Part shown: positions 35,566 to 44,636 of the stretch, in pieces
Layout: every line of letters begins with the position of its first letter
How positions within the stretch are numbered: position 1 is the stretch's first letter
Source: an uncultured Paracoccaceae bacterium
GTDB taxonomy: Bacteria > Pseudomonadota > Alphaproteobacteria > Rhodobacterales > Rhodobacteraceae
Length of the DNA stretch: 64,000 nucleotides
Assembly (NCBI GenBank): GCA_947500825.1
Contig: CANMTR010000004.1
Location: 186,001-250,000, forward strand
Reading direction: 5' to 3'
The notes under the pieces: model-generated
What the model saw: only the letters and a program-made list of their open reading frames with translations
Database searches by the model: none
Told to the model about the DNA's origin: nothing
Position numbers and translations under genes: made by a program

Positions 35566-35769
35566 GTCTTCGGGCACGTGGCTGGACCATCCTCGTCGTG
35601 TCCGGTCGCGACCACCGCGCCCGGAACATTCGCCGTGGGGCCGAGCGGCGGGTGCGTCCCGCCTCGCCGTCCGCTCCCCGATCGACATCCGCCTTGGCTC
35701 TTGCGCACGATAAGCCTAACGTCACCGCAAGATGACCGGCCTTTGATCGCCCATGGTAAACCCCTGATC
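35566..35769. promoter_or_regulatory. Divergent promoter region of abrB-type and lysR genes
   Basis: 204 nt between the minus-strand AbrB-type gene and the plus-strand LysR gene. This is the usual arrangement for a LysR regulator and its target operon. I found no perfect T-N11-A palindrome here. A moderately AT-rich patch near 35700-35770 may carry the promoters. Confidence 0.4.
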
Positions 35770-36696
35770 ATGCAAGAGCGACGCTTGAACCTTCCCCTGA
35801 ATCCCCTCCGCGCCTTCGCGGTGGCCTCGCGGCACAAGACGTTCACCGCCGCGGCGCGGGAACTTGGCGTCAGCCAGGTGGCGATCAGCCGCCAGATCAC
35901 CATCCTCGAGGACTATCTGAACGTGAGCCTTTTCGAGCGGGGTGCGCGCTCGGCCAAACTGACGGATGTGGGCCGGGCCTTCGGGCTGGAGATCGCCGGG
36001 CTGTTCGATGACCTGGAACGCGCCACCCAGCGCATGATCACCCGGGAGACGGAGAGCACCGTGAATCTTCGGGTCCATCCGACAATGGCGCATCACTGGC
36101 TGTTGCCGAAGCTCACCGATTTCTCCCGCCGCCACCCCGACATCCGCGTGCGGTTCGACACCCGAGTCGAACCCCTCGACTTCCGCGGCACCCATCTGGA
36201 CGTGGCGGTGCAGCTCGGACAGGGCACATGGCGGGACGCCCGCTGCCGCAAGCTCTTCGACGAGGAAGTGGACGTGGTCTGCAGCGCGGAGTACCTGCGC
36301 GGCCTGCCGCGCCTCGATGCCCCGGAACACGTGACAGAGGGTGAGCTGCTCCATTCGCGCTACCGCAGACGGGCGTGGGAGTTCTGGTCCCAGGTGGTCG
36401 AAGTCCCGCTGGACTACAACCGCGGTACCGAGTTCGAAACGTCCCTGCTGACCTTCTCGGCGGCGCAGCAGGGCCTGGGCCTGGCCATCGGGCAGCTCGG
36501 CCTCCTCGACGATCTCGTCGCCGAGGAGAAGCTCGTCCGGCCGTTGGAGATGCGCATCCCCACAGGGGCGGCCTTCTACGTCATCTGGCCAACCACCGTC
36601 TCGGTCAACGTCAAGACGAAGCGGTTCATCGACTGGCTTCTGGACCGGGTGGGCCAGCCTCGGGAATTCTTCACCTCTTCGGCCGCAGCCGGCTGA
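35770..36696 (+). CDS. LysR-family regulator, GcvA-like
   Basis: Regulator of 308 residues. The HTH with LNPLRAFAVASRHKTFTAAARELGVSQVAISRQITILEDYLNVSLFERG (residues 8-56) and the effector domain start TVNLRVHPTMAHHWLLPKLTDFSRRHPDIRVRFDTR are as in GcvA/AmpR-like members. Divergent from the AbrB-type/dehydrogenase operon; probably controls it. It could also recognise the AACC-N3-GGTT elements at 31486 and 39996. Confidence 0.9.
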   Translation: MQERRLNLPLNPLRAFAVASRHKTFTAAARELGVSQVAISRQITILEDYLNVSLFERGARSAKLTDVGRAFGLEIAGLFDDLERATQRMITRETESTVNLRVHPTMAHHWLLPKLTDFSRRHPDIRVRFDTRVEPLDFRGTHLDVAVQLGQGTWRDARCRKLFDEEVDVVCSAEYLRGLPRLDAPEHVTEGELLHSRYRRRAWEFWSQVVEVPLDYNRGTEFETSLLTFSAAQQGLGLAIGQLGLLDDLVAEEKLVRPLEMRIPTGAAFYVIWPTTVSVNVKTKRFIDWLLDRVGQPREFFTSSAAAG

Positions 36697-36708
36697 TCGA
36701 CGGGCGGT

Positions 36709-37524
36709 CTATTTCCCCGACTTTTCGAGGAACGCCTGGACGGAGTCGCGGTGTTCTTCCGTGCTGTAGCAGATCGACTGCGCCTCGCGGCCGAGCGCGA
36801 AGATCTGCGCGTCGGAGCTTTCGAAGCTCTGGTCGAGGATCGCCTTGGTCAGTGCGACGGCCGCGGGAGCGCCCTGGCTCAGTTCCTCGGCCCAGGCCTG
36901 CGCCTCGTCCAGAAGCCCGTCGGGCGCGGAGACGCGATCCACGAGACCCAGCGTCAGCGCCTCCTCCGCCTTCACCACGCGGGCGGTCAGGATCAGCTCC
37001 TTGGCCATCTGCAGGCCCACGCGGCGCGGCAGGAAGTACATCCCGCCCCCGTCGGAGACGAGGCCCCGCTTAATGAAGCTCATGCACAGCTTCGCCCCGG
37101 GCGCGGCGATGATGAAGTCGCAGGCCAGCGCCATGTCGAGGCCCAGCCCGAACGCCGCGCCGTTGACCGCCGCGATGACCGGCTTGGACAGGCCGTGGAT
37201 CGTGGCGATGCTGCGATGGGTCCGCTTCTGGCGCTTCCAGCCGTTGAAGGCGACCTGACCCGCCGGTGCCTCGAGCCGCTCCTTCATGCCGCCGATATCG
37301 CCGCCGGAGCAGAAGCCCTTGCCGGCCCCGGTCAGGATCACGGCCTGAACCTCCGGTGCCGCGTCGGCCCAGTCGAAGGCATGGATCAGTTCGGCGCGCA
37401 TCTGATCGTTGATCGCGTTGCGGACATCGGGCCGGTCGAGCGTGACCGTGGCCACGCCGTTCGTCACCGCCACGCTGATGAAGGTCGCCCGCTGAAGTTC
37501 GGGGGACTCGATCTCTTTGTTCAT
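36709..37524 (-). CDS. Enoyl-CoA hydratase/isomerase family protein
   Basis: Crotonase-fold enzyme of 271 residues. The two oxyanion-hole segments are visible: AVILTGAGKGFCSGGDIGGM (about residues 60-80) and KPVIAAVNGAAFGLGLDMALACDFIIAA. A catalytic Glu as in classical hydratases is not obvious in the KRGLVSDGGGMYFLPRRVG stretch (Asp-Gly instead), so isomerase or hydrolase activity is possible. Last gene of the minus-strand run SDR - MmgE/PrpD - this gene, and it converges on the LysR gene with a 12-nt gap. Confidence 0.88.
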   Translation of the reverse strand: MNKEIESPELQRATFISVAVTNGVATVTLDRPDVRNAINDQMRAELIHAFDWADAAPEVQAVILTGAGKGFCSGGDIGGMKERLEAPAGQVAFNGWKRQKRTHRSIATIHGLSKPVIAAVNGAAFGLGLDMALACDFIIAAPGAKLCMSFIKRGLVSDGGGMYFLPRRVGLQMAKELILTARVVKAEEALTLGLVDRVSAPDGLLDEAQAWAEELSQGAPAAVALTKAILDQSFESSDAQIFALGREAQSICYSTEEHRDSVQAFLEKSGK

Positions 37525-37550
37525 GGGTCCAGTCCTCTTGGGTTGCAGTT

Positions 37551-38912
37551 TCAGGCGAGCTGGGTCTCGCGGCCGAGGGGGATCGCCCCGGGCAGGCGCG
37601 TTCCCGTCAGGATCGACTCCAGGAGGGCCTCCCGAGCCGGGCGTGGCAAGGCCGGGGCGGCGAGCTCGTGGAACTTCGCCACCAGCTCCGCGTCGCTCAG
37701 CGGGTCGTCGGGATCGCCCTTCCGGGTCGTCTGGTGGTGCTCCAGAACGCGTCCGTCCCGCAGGGTCACGCGCAGGCGCGCTTGCCGGCGGCGGGGATAG
37801 AGGGCGGCGATCGCAGGGTCCTCCCGCACGGAAACACGTGGCATGAAGGCCCGGATGTCGGCCCGGGCCAGCGCGGCATCGGTGAATGCGGAGAGCCTGA
37901 CCTCGCCGAGATGCAGCAGGGCGGAGACGCAGTACTGAACGCTGAAGCGGGCGTCGCGGGCGCTTCCGACCTGCGGGCGGTCGCAGATCGCGGCCGTGGG
38001 GCCGTAGCCCGACACCTCGACCTCCCGGACGTCCGCGGCATCGAAGCCGACCTCCTCCCGCAGCGTGCGAAGGCCGTCGAGCGCAGGAAAGATATGGCCG
38101 CAACACCCGTGGTTCTTGAAGGTCATGACCGAGATCGGCGTCCACTCCCCCAGACCGTCGAGCGCTGCGGCCCAATCGCCGGTGCCCGCGCTCGTCGCGG
38201 CGGCATAGCCGTGCGGGGCGTGCAGGCTACCCGGTGACCCGGTGATGCCCCCCGCCGCGGCATAGGCCGCAAGGACCCCGGCTTCGGCCGCGTGGCCCGA
38301 ATGGAGCGCCTTCGTCAGGCCCGCGCCCTGCAGGTTCTCCTGGTGGCCGCCGGCGAAGCTGGTGGCGATGGCGACGGCCTGCGCGATCCCTTCGGCCTCG
38401 CAGTCCAGCAGCATCGCGGCGGAGGCCGCGGCGCCGAAAGTCCCGACCGTAGCGGTGATGTGCCAATGTTCATAATGACTTGGCTGAAGCGCGATGGCGA
38501 TCCGGCAGCCCAGTTCGTAACCGCCGATCACCGCCCGGAGGAAGTCGTCGAAGCTGCGTCCTTCCGCCTGAGCGACGGCGAGCGCGGCGGAGATCGTCGG
38601 GCTGCCGGGATGGTAGCCGCCGTCCCGGAAGATGTCGTCGAATTCCGCCGTGTGGCTGGCGGTGCCGTTCAGGAGCGCCGCGTCGCGGGCCGAGCAGGTA
38701 GCCCCGTCGACATAGCTGATCGCGGCGCCCGTTCCGCGCGACGCAGAGAGGACCCGAGCCAGGGGGATTGCCGGACCGTCGAGGCAGCCCGGCAGGAGCG
38801 CGGCCACCCAGTCGAGGACCGCGCGCCGGGCGTCATGGGCCACGCGCGGGTCCAGCTCGGCGTCACGCCAACCGGCCGCCGCGTGGGAGAGGGCGATCAG
38901 GGGATTGTCCAT
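37551..38912 (-). CDS. MmgE/PrpD family protein
   Basis: Protein of 453 residues of the 2-methylcitrate dehydratase/cis-aconitate decarboxylase superfamily. ARRAVLDWVAALLPGC, ALLNGTASHTAEFDDIFRDGGYHPGSPTISAALA (residues about 80-112), RAVIGGYELGCRIA, and FKNHGCCGHIFPALDGL are family landmarks. By context it works with a PrpF-type isomerase in the same region, so it probably dehydrates or isomerises a tricarboxylic or branched acid. The real substrate is open; the family is broad. Confidence 0.88.
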   Translation of the reverse strand: MDNPLIALSHAAAGWRDAELDPRVAHDARRAVLDWVAALLPGCLDGPAIPLARVLSASRGTGAAISYVDGATCSARDAALLNGTASHTAEFDDIFRDGGYHPGSPTISAALAVAQAEGRSFDDFLRAVIGGYELGCRIAIALQPSHYEHWHITATVGTFGAAASAAMLLDCEAEGIAQAVAIATSFAGGHQENLQGAGLTKALHSGHAAEAGVLAAYAAAGGITGSPGSLHAPHGYAAATSAGTGDWAAALDGLGEWTPISVMTFKNHGCCGHIFPALDGLRTLREEVGFDAADVREVEVSGYGPTAAICDRPQVGSARDARFSVQYCVSALLHLGEVRLSAFTDAALARADIRAFMPRVSVREDPAIAALYPRRRQARLRVTLRDGRVLEHHQTTRKGDPDDPLSDAELVAKFHELAAPALPRPAREALLESILTGTRLPGAIPLGRETQLA

Positions 38913-39033
38913 GGCTCTCCGTTCTCCATGTCCGGGGCCCGCCATGCGGACGCCGTCCTCGCGTCGTGCCGCCGTACCGCCGCCCGCCGGCTCCGCGCCC
39001 CGCGCGCGTCGGACATCCGCCCCGCCATCGCCG

Positions 39034-39831
39034 CTACCCCCTCTTGAGCAGCAGTCCGCCGTCCACGGGTAGCAGGACGCCGGTGATGTAGCGGGATTCG
39101 CGGGAGGCGAGGAACACCGCCGCATCCGCCACGTGCCAGGCCGACCCCATGAATCCCATCGGCACCAGCGCGTCGCGCTCGGCCCGGATCTCCTCGCGCG
39201 ACCGGCCCGATTCCGCGGCCCGCCGCTCGATCGCCATGGGGGTGTCGATGAGCCCGGGCAGGAGAGCGTTGGCCCGTATCCCCGCGGCGGCGTTCTCGGC
39301 CGCCACGTGCTGGGTGAAGGTGTTGATGGCGCCCTTCGAGGTCTTGTAGGCGACGGTGGGCCGCATCGACAGCGACGAGGTCGAGGAGGTGTTGATGATC
39401 GACCCCGACCCCTGCGCCCGCATGACCGGCAGGGCGTGCTTGCACATCAAGAACATGCTCCTGAGATTCAGGTCCATGATCCGGTCCCAGGTCTCCGCGT
39501 CGAGATCGGAGGTCGGCCGGTCGCCCTTCGACAGGCCGACATTGTTGTGAAGCACGTCGATGCGGCCGTAGCGGTCGACGGCCGTGTCGATCACCGTCCT
39601 GCAGGCCGCCTCGTCGGTCACGTCCGCGATGCAGATGCTGGACTGCCCGGCATCCTCTCCCATCAGGTCGAGCGTCTCCTGCGCGCCGCCCTCGTCGCGG
39701 TCGACGAGGAGGCAGGTCGCTCCCTCCTGGGCGAAGCGCAGCGCGGTGGCCCGTCCGTTGCCGGGCGTGGTCCCGGGCTGCTGTCCGGCGCCCACGATGA
39801 CGGCGACGGTGTCCGCCAGACGGTGTCCCAT
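39034..39831 (-). CDS. SDR-family oxidoreductase
   Basis: Short-chain dehydrogenase of 265 residues. The cofactor loop VIVGAGQQPGTTPGNGRATALRFAQEG has the same stretched GNGRA form as the SDR at 30186. NNVG (LHNNVGLS), NTSSTSSL, YKTSK and GVLLPVDGGLLL follow. First gene of the operon SDR - MmgE/PrpD - enoyl-CoA hydratase. Two related SDRs in one island suggests similar hydroxy/keto substrates at two steps. Confidence 0.88.
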   Translation of the reverse strand: MGHRLADTVAVIVGAGQQPGTTPGNGRATALRFAQEGATCLLVDRDEGGAQETLDLMGEDAGQSSICIADVTDEAACRTVIDTAVDRYGRIDVLHNNVGLSKGDRPTSDLDAETWDRIMDLNLRSMFLMCKHALPVMRAQGSGSIINTSSTSSLSMRPTVAYKTSKGAINTFTQHVAAENAAAGIRANALLPGLIDTPMAIERRAAESGRSREEIRAERDALVPMGFMGSAWHVADAAVFLASRESRYITGVLLPVDGGLLLKRG

Positions 39832-39995
39832 GTCTTCTCCGCTCTGCTCCTCCCCGATTCCTATAGAACCGTCCCCCGGCCCGAACCTGACCAGAAATCA
39901 GGTTTGGCAAACTTTCCGAGACCCGGCGGGACCGCCGGGAAGCCAGAACGGCCGCCGCGATCGGGCGCGCGGCGCGGTCTGGCGGGCCATGGGGC

Positions 39996-40008
39996 TAACC
40001 TCTGGTTA
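39996..40008. promoter_or_regulatory. Palindromic T-N11-A site TAACC-TCT-GGTTA before prpF
   Basis: Perfect inverted repeat TAACC-N3-GGTTA of 13 nt, exactly T-N11-A, in the 293-nt divergent gap between the SDR and prpF-type operons. The AACC-N3-GGTT core is shared with the element upstream of tctB'. A second inverted repeat CCTGA-ccagaaa-TCAGG lies about 120 nt to the left in the same gap. Confidence 0.5.
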
Positions 40009-40124
40009 TGGTCCCGTCACCAGCCGTCACTTTCTCCGCCGCCGCCTCGCTGTCTGGATGGGGGCATCGGAACGATCGGCGGCCCGTCGGGGCGGATCGG
40101 CCGTGGACGAGGGGGAGGAACATC

Positions 40125-41288
40125 GTGGACGGCGCGGCGAACATGGCAACCGTCGAGGCGTGGATCATCCGCGGCGGATCCTCGAAGGGCATCTATCTGG
40201 ACATGCGCGACCTGCCCGCGGCGGGGGCGGCGCGCGACGCGGTCATCCTGCGCCTCTTCGGCTCTCCGGACCGGCGCCAGATCGACGGTCTGGGCGGCGC
40301 CGACAAGCTGACCAGCAAGGTCGCGGTGATGGGGCCGCCGACCCGGCCCGATTGCGACATCGACTATCTCTTCGGGCAGGTGAACACGGAACTTCCGCGC
40401 ATCGACTGGCACGCCAACTGCGGCAATCTCTCGGCGGGCGCGGGGCTCTACGGGGCGCTGACGGGCAGGGGCCGGATCGGACCAGACATGGCGGATGTGG
40501 CGGTGCATCAGGTCAATACCGGCCGCCGGCTGCTGACGCGGGTGCCGATGCTGGACGGGGCCCCGGCCGTGGAGGGGGACTTCGCCATCGGCGGCGTGCC
40601 CGGGGCGGGACCGCGCATCGACGTGGATTTCGGGGATTTCGCGGGCAGCGCGCTGGGCGGATCGCTCCTTCCGACGGGGCGCGCGGTGGACCGGATCGAG
40701 GTGCCGGGGATCGGACCGCTCGACGTGAGCGTGATCGACATGGCGAACCTGCTGATCTTCGTCAGGGTGGCGGATATCGGCATGGAGCCGGCCGCCTCGA
40801 TCTGGGACATGCAGGCGGACGCCGCGCTGGTCGCGCGCCTCGAGGCGGTGCGCAAGGCGGTCTCGGCCGAGATCGGCTTCATCACGGGGCCGGAGGCGGA
40901 CGAGACGCTGCGGGTCAGCACCAACCCGCTGATCTTCGCGGTGGCGCCGCCCACGGCCTATGACGCCACGGACGGGCGGCCGGTGGGACCGGGCGCGCAC
41001 GACCTCTTCGCCCGGTCGCTGGCGCGGTTCGAATTCTCCAAGGCCTATCCGGGCTCCGGCGCGGCCGGGACCGCGGTGGCCGCGTGCCTTCCCGGAACGC
41101 TGCCCCATGAGGCCGCCCTCGGCCCGGGTCCGGTGGAGGGGGTGCGGACGCTGCGCGTGGGGCATCCGGGCGGCGTTCTGGACGTCGCGGCGGATCTGCG
41201 GACCGACGGCGAGAGCCACGAGGTCCGCCAGGCCCTGATCGGGCGGACCGCGCGCCTGCTGATGCACGGGACGGCGTATATCAGATGA
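40125..41288 (+). CDS. PrpF-family isomerase (4-oxalomesaconate tautomerase/methylaconitate isomerase type)
   Basis: PrpF-fold (diaminopimelate-epimerase-like) isomerase of 387 residues. AWIIRGGSSKGIYLDMRDLP is the diagnostic RGGTSKG start, followed by LGGADKLTSKVAVMGP, IDWHANCGNLSAGAGLYG (the catalytic Cys region near residue 105) and LRVGHPGG near the end. I prefer GTG 40125, which has GGGGGAGGA 6 nt upstream, over ATG 40143, which has none. Members move a double bond in tricarboxylic acids (GalD, PrpF) and often go with PrpD or LigI/GalB-type enzymes, both represented here. Confidence 0.88.
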   Translation: MDGAANMATVEAWIIRGGSSKGIYLDMRDLPAAGAARDAVILRLFGSPDRRQIDGLGGADKLTSKVAVMGPPTRPDCDIDYLFGQVNTELPRIDWHANCGNLSAGAGLYGALTGRGRIGPDMADVAVHQVNTGRRLLTRVPMLDGAPAVEGDFAIGGVPGAGPRIDVDFGDFAGSALGGSLLPTGRAVDRIEVPGIGPLDVSVIDMANLLIFVRVADIGMEPAASIWDMQADAALVARLEAVRKAVSAEIGFITGPEADETLRVSTNPLIFAVAPPTAYDATDGRPVGPGAHDLFARSLARFEFSKAYPGSGAAGTAVAACLPGTLPHEAALGPGPVEGVRTLRVGHPGGVLDVAADLRTDGESHEVRQALIGRTARLLMHGTAYIR

Positions 41289-41343
41289 CCTCCCGGACCG
41301 CCCGCGGGGTGGTGGGACCCAAATCACGAGGACGATCGAGCAG

Positions 41344-42489
41344 ATGGATTTCGGACTGACGGACGATCAGGTCGCGCTCGCGGATGCGGTGCGAAGCTTC
41401 GCCCGGAAGGAGTTGGCCTCCGGCGCGCTGGAGCGGGCCCATGCCAGCGCCTTTCCGTGGGACGTGGCCGCCAAGCTGTCGGAGCTGGGCATGCTGGGCA
41501 TCACCCTCAGGGAGGAGGACGGCGGCGTGGGCGGAACGCTCATGGACGCGGTGCTGACCATCCAGGAGCTGGCGATGGTCTGCCCCAAGAGCGCCGACAT
41601 CGCCCAGGCGGGGAATTTCGGCCCGATCCGCACCTTCGCCGAATATGCGAGCCCGGAGCAGAAGGCGCGGTGGCTGCCGCGGCTCCTGTCGGGCCGGATG
41701 CTGATCTCGCTCGGGATGAGCGAGCCCGACGCGGGCTCCGCCGTCACCGAGCTCAGGACCAGCGCGCGGGAGGAGGGCGACGAGGTGGTCGTGGACGGCT
41801 CCAAGGTGTTCTCCACCCATTCGCCGGAGGCGGAGCTGTTCCTGATCTATGCGCGGTTCGGCCCCGGCACCGGCAATATCGGGTCGGTTCTGGTGGAACG
41901 GGGCACGCCCGGTTTCACGGTCGGGAAGCCGTCGCGGTTCCTGAGCGGCGAGGAATGGTGCCCGCTCTATTTCGAGGGGTGCCGGATCCCGAAGGAAAAC
42001 GTGCTGTTGGGCCCCGGCGGCTTCAAGAAGCAGATTTCGGGCTTCAACGTGGAACGCATCGGCAATGCCTCCCGCGCGCTGGCGCTGGGCCGCCACGCCT
42101 TCGAGACCGCGCGCCGGCACGCCATGGAGCGGACCCAGTTCGGCAAGCCTCTCTGCGCCTTCCAGGGGCTGCAGTGGAAGTTCGCGGAGATGGCGGTGAA
42201 GCTGGAAGCGGCGCAACTCCTGCTCTACCGCGCCGCGACGGGGGCCGATGACGGCCTGCCATCGGCGCAGGACACCACCATGGCGAAGCTCGCCTGCAAC
42301 GAGGCGGGGTTCCAGGTCGCCAACGAGGCGCTGCAGGTCATGGGCGCCTATGGCTACAGCACCGAGAGCCTGGTCGAATACTGCGTCAAGCGGACCCGCG
42401 GCTGGATGATCGCAGGGGGATCGGTGGAGATCCTGAAGAACCGCCTGGCCGAGCACGTCTTCGAGCGGCGCTTCGACCAGCGCGCATGA
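41344..42489 (+). CDS. Acyl-CoA dehydrogenase family protein
   Basis: FAD enzyme of 381 residues making the alpha-beta double bond in an acyl-CoA. N-terminal helical domain (FGLTDDQVALADAVRSFARKEL), middle beta domain with LISLGMSEPDAGSAVTELRTSAREEGDEVVVDGSKVFSTHSPEA, and C-terminal domain with RTQFGKPLCAFQGLQWKFAEMAVKLEAAQLLLYRA. The end VKRTRGWMIAGGSVEILKNRLAEHVF is typical. The catalytic Glu position varies between subfamilies and was not fixed by eye. Its stop overlaps the next ATG by 4 nt. Confidence 0.9.
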   Translation: MDFGLTDDQVALADAVRSFARKELASGALERAHASAFPWDVAAKLSELGMLGITLREEDGGVGGTLMDAVLTIQELAMVCPKSADIAQAGNFGPIRTFAEYASPEQKARWLPRLLSGRMLISLGMSEPDAGSAVTELRTSAREEGDEVVVDGSKVFSTHSPEAELFLIYARFGPGTGNIGSVLVERGTPGFTVGKPSRFLSGEEWCPLYFEGCRIPKENVLLGPGGFKKQISGFNVERIGNASRALALGRHAFETARRHAMERTQFGKPLCAFQGLQWKFAEMAVKLEAAQLLLYRAATGADDGLPSAQDTTMAKLACNEAGFQVANEALQVMGAYGYSTESLVEYCVKRTRGWMIAGGSVEILKNRLAEHVFERRFDQRA

Positions 42490-44636
42490 GGGGGCAGGGC
42501 ATGGAAAAGGGCGAGTGGGGCCGCGCGCTTCTGTATCCGCAAAGCGTCGCGCTGGTGGGCGTGTCGGACGATCCGGAGAAGACCTCCGGCCGGCCGCTGC
42601 GGTTTCTCGGGCAGTCCGGGTTCGCGGGGCGCATCCACGTGGTCAACCCCCGCCGCGACCGGGTGCAGGGGCGACCCTCCCATGCCGCGCTGTCGGACCT
42701 GCCGGAGGTGCCCGACCACGTCTTCGTCCTGACCGGGGTGGGGGCCGCGCTCGACGCGCTGGAGGAGTGCGTGGCGCTGGGGGTTCCGGTGGCGACGCTC
42801 CTGGCCTCGGGCTTCGTGGAGGCGGGTGCCGCGGGTGTCGCGAACCAGCGCCGGCTGGAGGCGATCCTGGCGGGCGGCGGCACGCGGGTCCTCGGGCCCT
42901 CCAGCATCGGGGTGGCCAACCTGACGACCGGCCTGATCCTGACTGCGAACGCCGCCTTCGCCGAGCCGGACCTGCCGCGGGGGGGCTTGTTCGTGGGTTC
43001 CCACAGCGGCAGCCTGATCGGCGCGCTCCTGTCCCGGGGCAAACGCAAGGGGACCGGCTTCGCAGGCCTCGCCTCGGTCGGGGGCGAGTGCGACCTGTCG
43101 ATGGGCGAGGTCTGCGCGGCCACGCTCGACGATCCGCAGGTCACCGGATACCTGCTGTTCCTGGAGACCATGCGCCATGCCGGGGGCTTGCGCGACTTCG
43201 CCCTGGAGGCGGCGCGGCGCGGCAAGCCGGTGGCGGCCTACAAGCTGGGGCGGTCGGAGGCCGCCGCGGAACTCGCGGTCTCCCATACCGGCGCGCTGGC
43301 GGGGGCGGACGAGATGGCGGGCATGTTCCTCGATGCCTGCGGGATCGCGCGGGTGGACAGCTTCGAGGGCCTGCTGGAGGTCGCGCCGCTCCTCGACCGG
43401 GTGCCACCGAGGCGGGACCGGGCGGCCCCCCGGGTGGGTGTCGTGACGACCACCGGCGGCGGCGCGGCCATGGCGGTGGACCGGTTGTCGCTCCGGGGCA
43501 TCGACGTGGTGGCGCCCCGGGCGGAGACGCGCGACCGCCTGGCCGCGGCGGGGGTCGATCCAGGGGAGGGCCGGATCGTCGACCTGACGCTGGCGGGCAC
43601 GCGCCCCGAGGTGATGGCCTCCGCGCTGGGCGTCCTGCGCGGGGCACCGGAATTCGACTGCGTGCTCGTGACCGTGGGCTCCTCGGCCCGGTTCGATCCG
43701 GGGCTGGCGGTTCAGCCGGCGATCGATGCCGCCGCGGCCCCGGGCAACCCCTTCGGGGTGTTCCTGGTGCCGGACGCGCCGGAGGCCTGCCGCCTTCTGG
43801 CCGCAGCCGGGGTGCCGGTCTTCCAGTCGCCAGAGACCTGCGCCGACGCCCTCGGCGCGGCGCTGGGACGGCGGGAGCCGACGGCCGGCCCGTCGTTGCC
43901 GCCGGTCCCGCGGGATGCGCGGATGCGGCCGCTCGACGAGGCGGAGGGCTATGCGCTCCTGTCGGAGATCGGGGTATGCGCCGCGCCGTTCGTGGTGGTC
44001 GAGGAGGGCGCGGCCGTCCCGCCGCTGCCCTTCGGCTATCCGGTCGTGGCCAAGATCCTCGATGCCGGGATCGGCCACAAGAGCGACCTGGGCGGGGTGA
44101 TCGTCGGGATCGAGGACGCCCCCGCGCTCGCCGCGGCGCTGGAACGGATCGGGGGCGAGGTCGCGCGGGCGCGGCCCGCGGAGGGGGCGCGCCGGTTCCT
44201 GGTGCAGCAGATGCAGGCCGGGCTGGGCGAACTGCTCCTGGGGTTCCGGCGCGACCCGGATGTGGGGCCGGCGGTGGTGCTGGCCGCCGGGGGCACGGAG
44301 GTCGAGCTGCATCGCGACATGGCGCTCAGACCTGCCCCGGTGGAGCGGGAGGAGGCCCGTGCCATGGCCGAAGAGCTCGCGGCGGTTCGGCTTCTGTCGG
44401 GGTATCGCGGGCGGCCCAATGGCGACCTGGAGGCGCTCGTTTCGGCGATCGTGGCAATGTCGCGCCTGGCGATGCTGGAGGAAAGCTTCGTCGAGGAGGC
44501 GGAGGTGAACCCCTTGCTCGTGAAGGCGGAGGGAGAAGGCGTGGCCGCGCTCGACGCGGTGGTCCGCCTGCGCGAGCCGCCAAGCCCCTGCGCCCCCGGC
44601 GGCGCGAAAACGGAGGAGCAAGATGAACATGCCTGA
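42486..44636 (+). CDS. ADP-forming acyl-CoA synthetase (NDP-forming, fused alpha-beta), copy 1
   Basis: Single-chain NDP-forming acyl-CoA synthetase of 716 residues: CoA-binding domain (residues about 10-140, LLYPQSVALVGVSDDPEKTSGRPLRFL), two succinyl-CoA-synthetase-like domains with phospho-His267 in SHTGALAG, and a C-terminal ATP-grasp domain (from about 480; GYALLSEIGV, YPVVAKILDAGIGHKSDLGGV). It activates or releases carboxylic acids as CoA esters with ATP. ATG 42486 overlaps the dehydrogenase stop. ATG 42501 after AGGGGGCAGGG is an equally good start. Confidence 0.88.
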   Translation: MRGQGMEKGEWGRALLYPQSVALVGVSDDPEKTSGRPLRFLGQSGFAGRIHVVNPRRDRVQGRPSHAALSDLPEVPDHVFVLTGVGAALDALEECVALGVPVATLLASGFVEAGAAGVANQRRLEAILAGGGTRVLGPSSIGVANLTTGLILTANAAFAEPDLPRGGLFVGSHSGSLIGALLSRGKRKGTGFAGLASVGGECDLSMGEVCAATLDDPQVTGYLLFLETMRHAGGLRDFALEAARRGKPVAAYKLGRSEAAAELAVSHTGALAGADEMAGMFLDACGIARVDSFEGLLEVAPLLDRVPPRRDRAAPRVGVVTTTGGGAAMAVDRLSLRGIDVVAPRAETRDRLAAAGVDPGEGRIVDLTLAGTRPEVMASALGVLRGAPEFDCVLVTVGSSARFDPGLAVQPAIDAAAAPGNPFGVFLVPDAPEACRLLAAAGVPVFQSPETCADALGAALGRREPTAGPSLPPVPRDARMRPLDEAEGYALLSEIGVCAAPFVVVEEGAAVPPLPFGYPVVAKILDAGIGHKSDLGGVIVGIEDAPALAAALERIGGEVARARPAEGARRFLVQQMQAGLGELLLGFRRDPDVGPAVVLAAGGTEVELHRDMALRPAPVEREEARAMAEELAAVRLLSGYRGRPNGDLEALVSAIVAMSRLAMLEESFVEEAEVNPLLVKAEGEGVAALDAVVRLREPPSPCAPGGAKTEEQDEHA

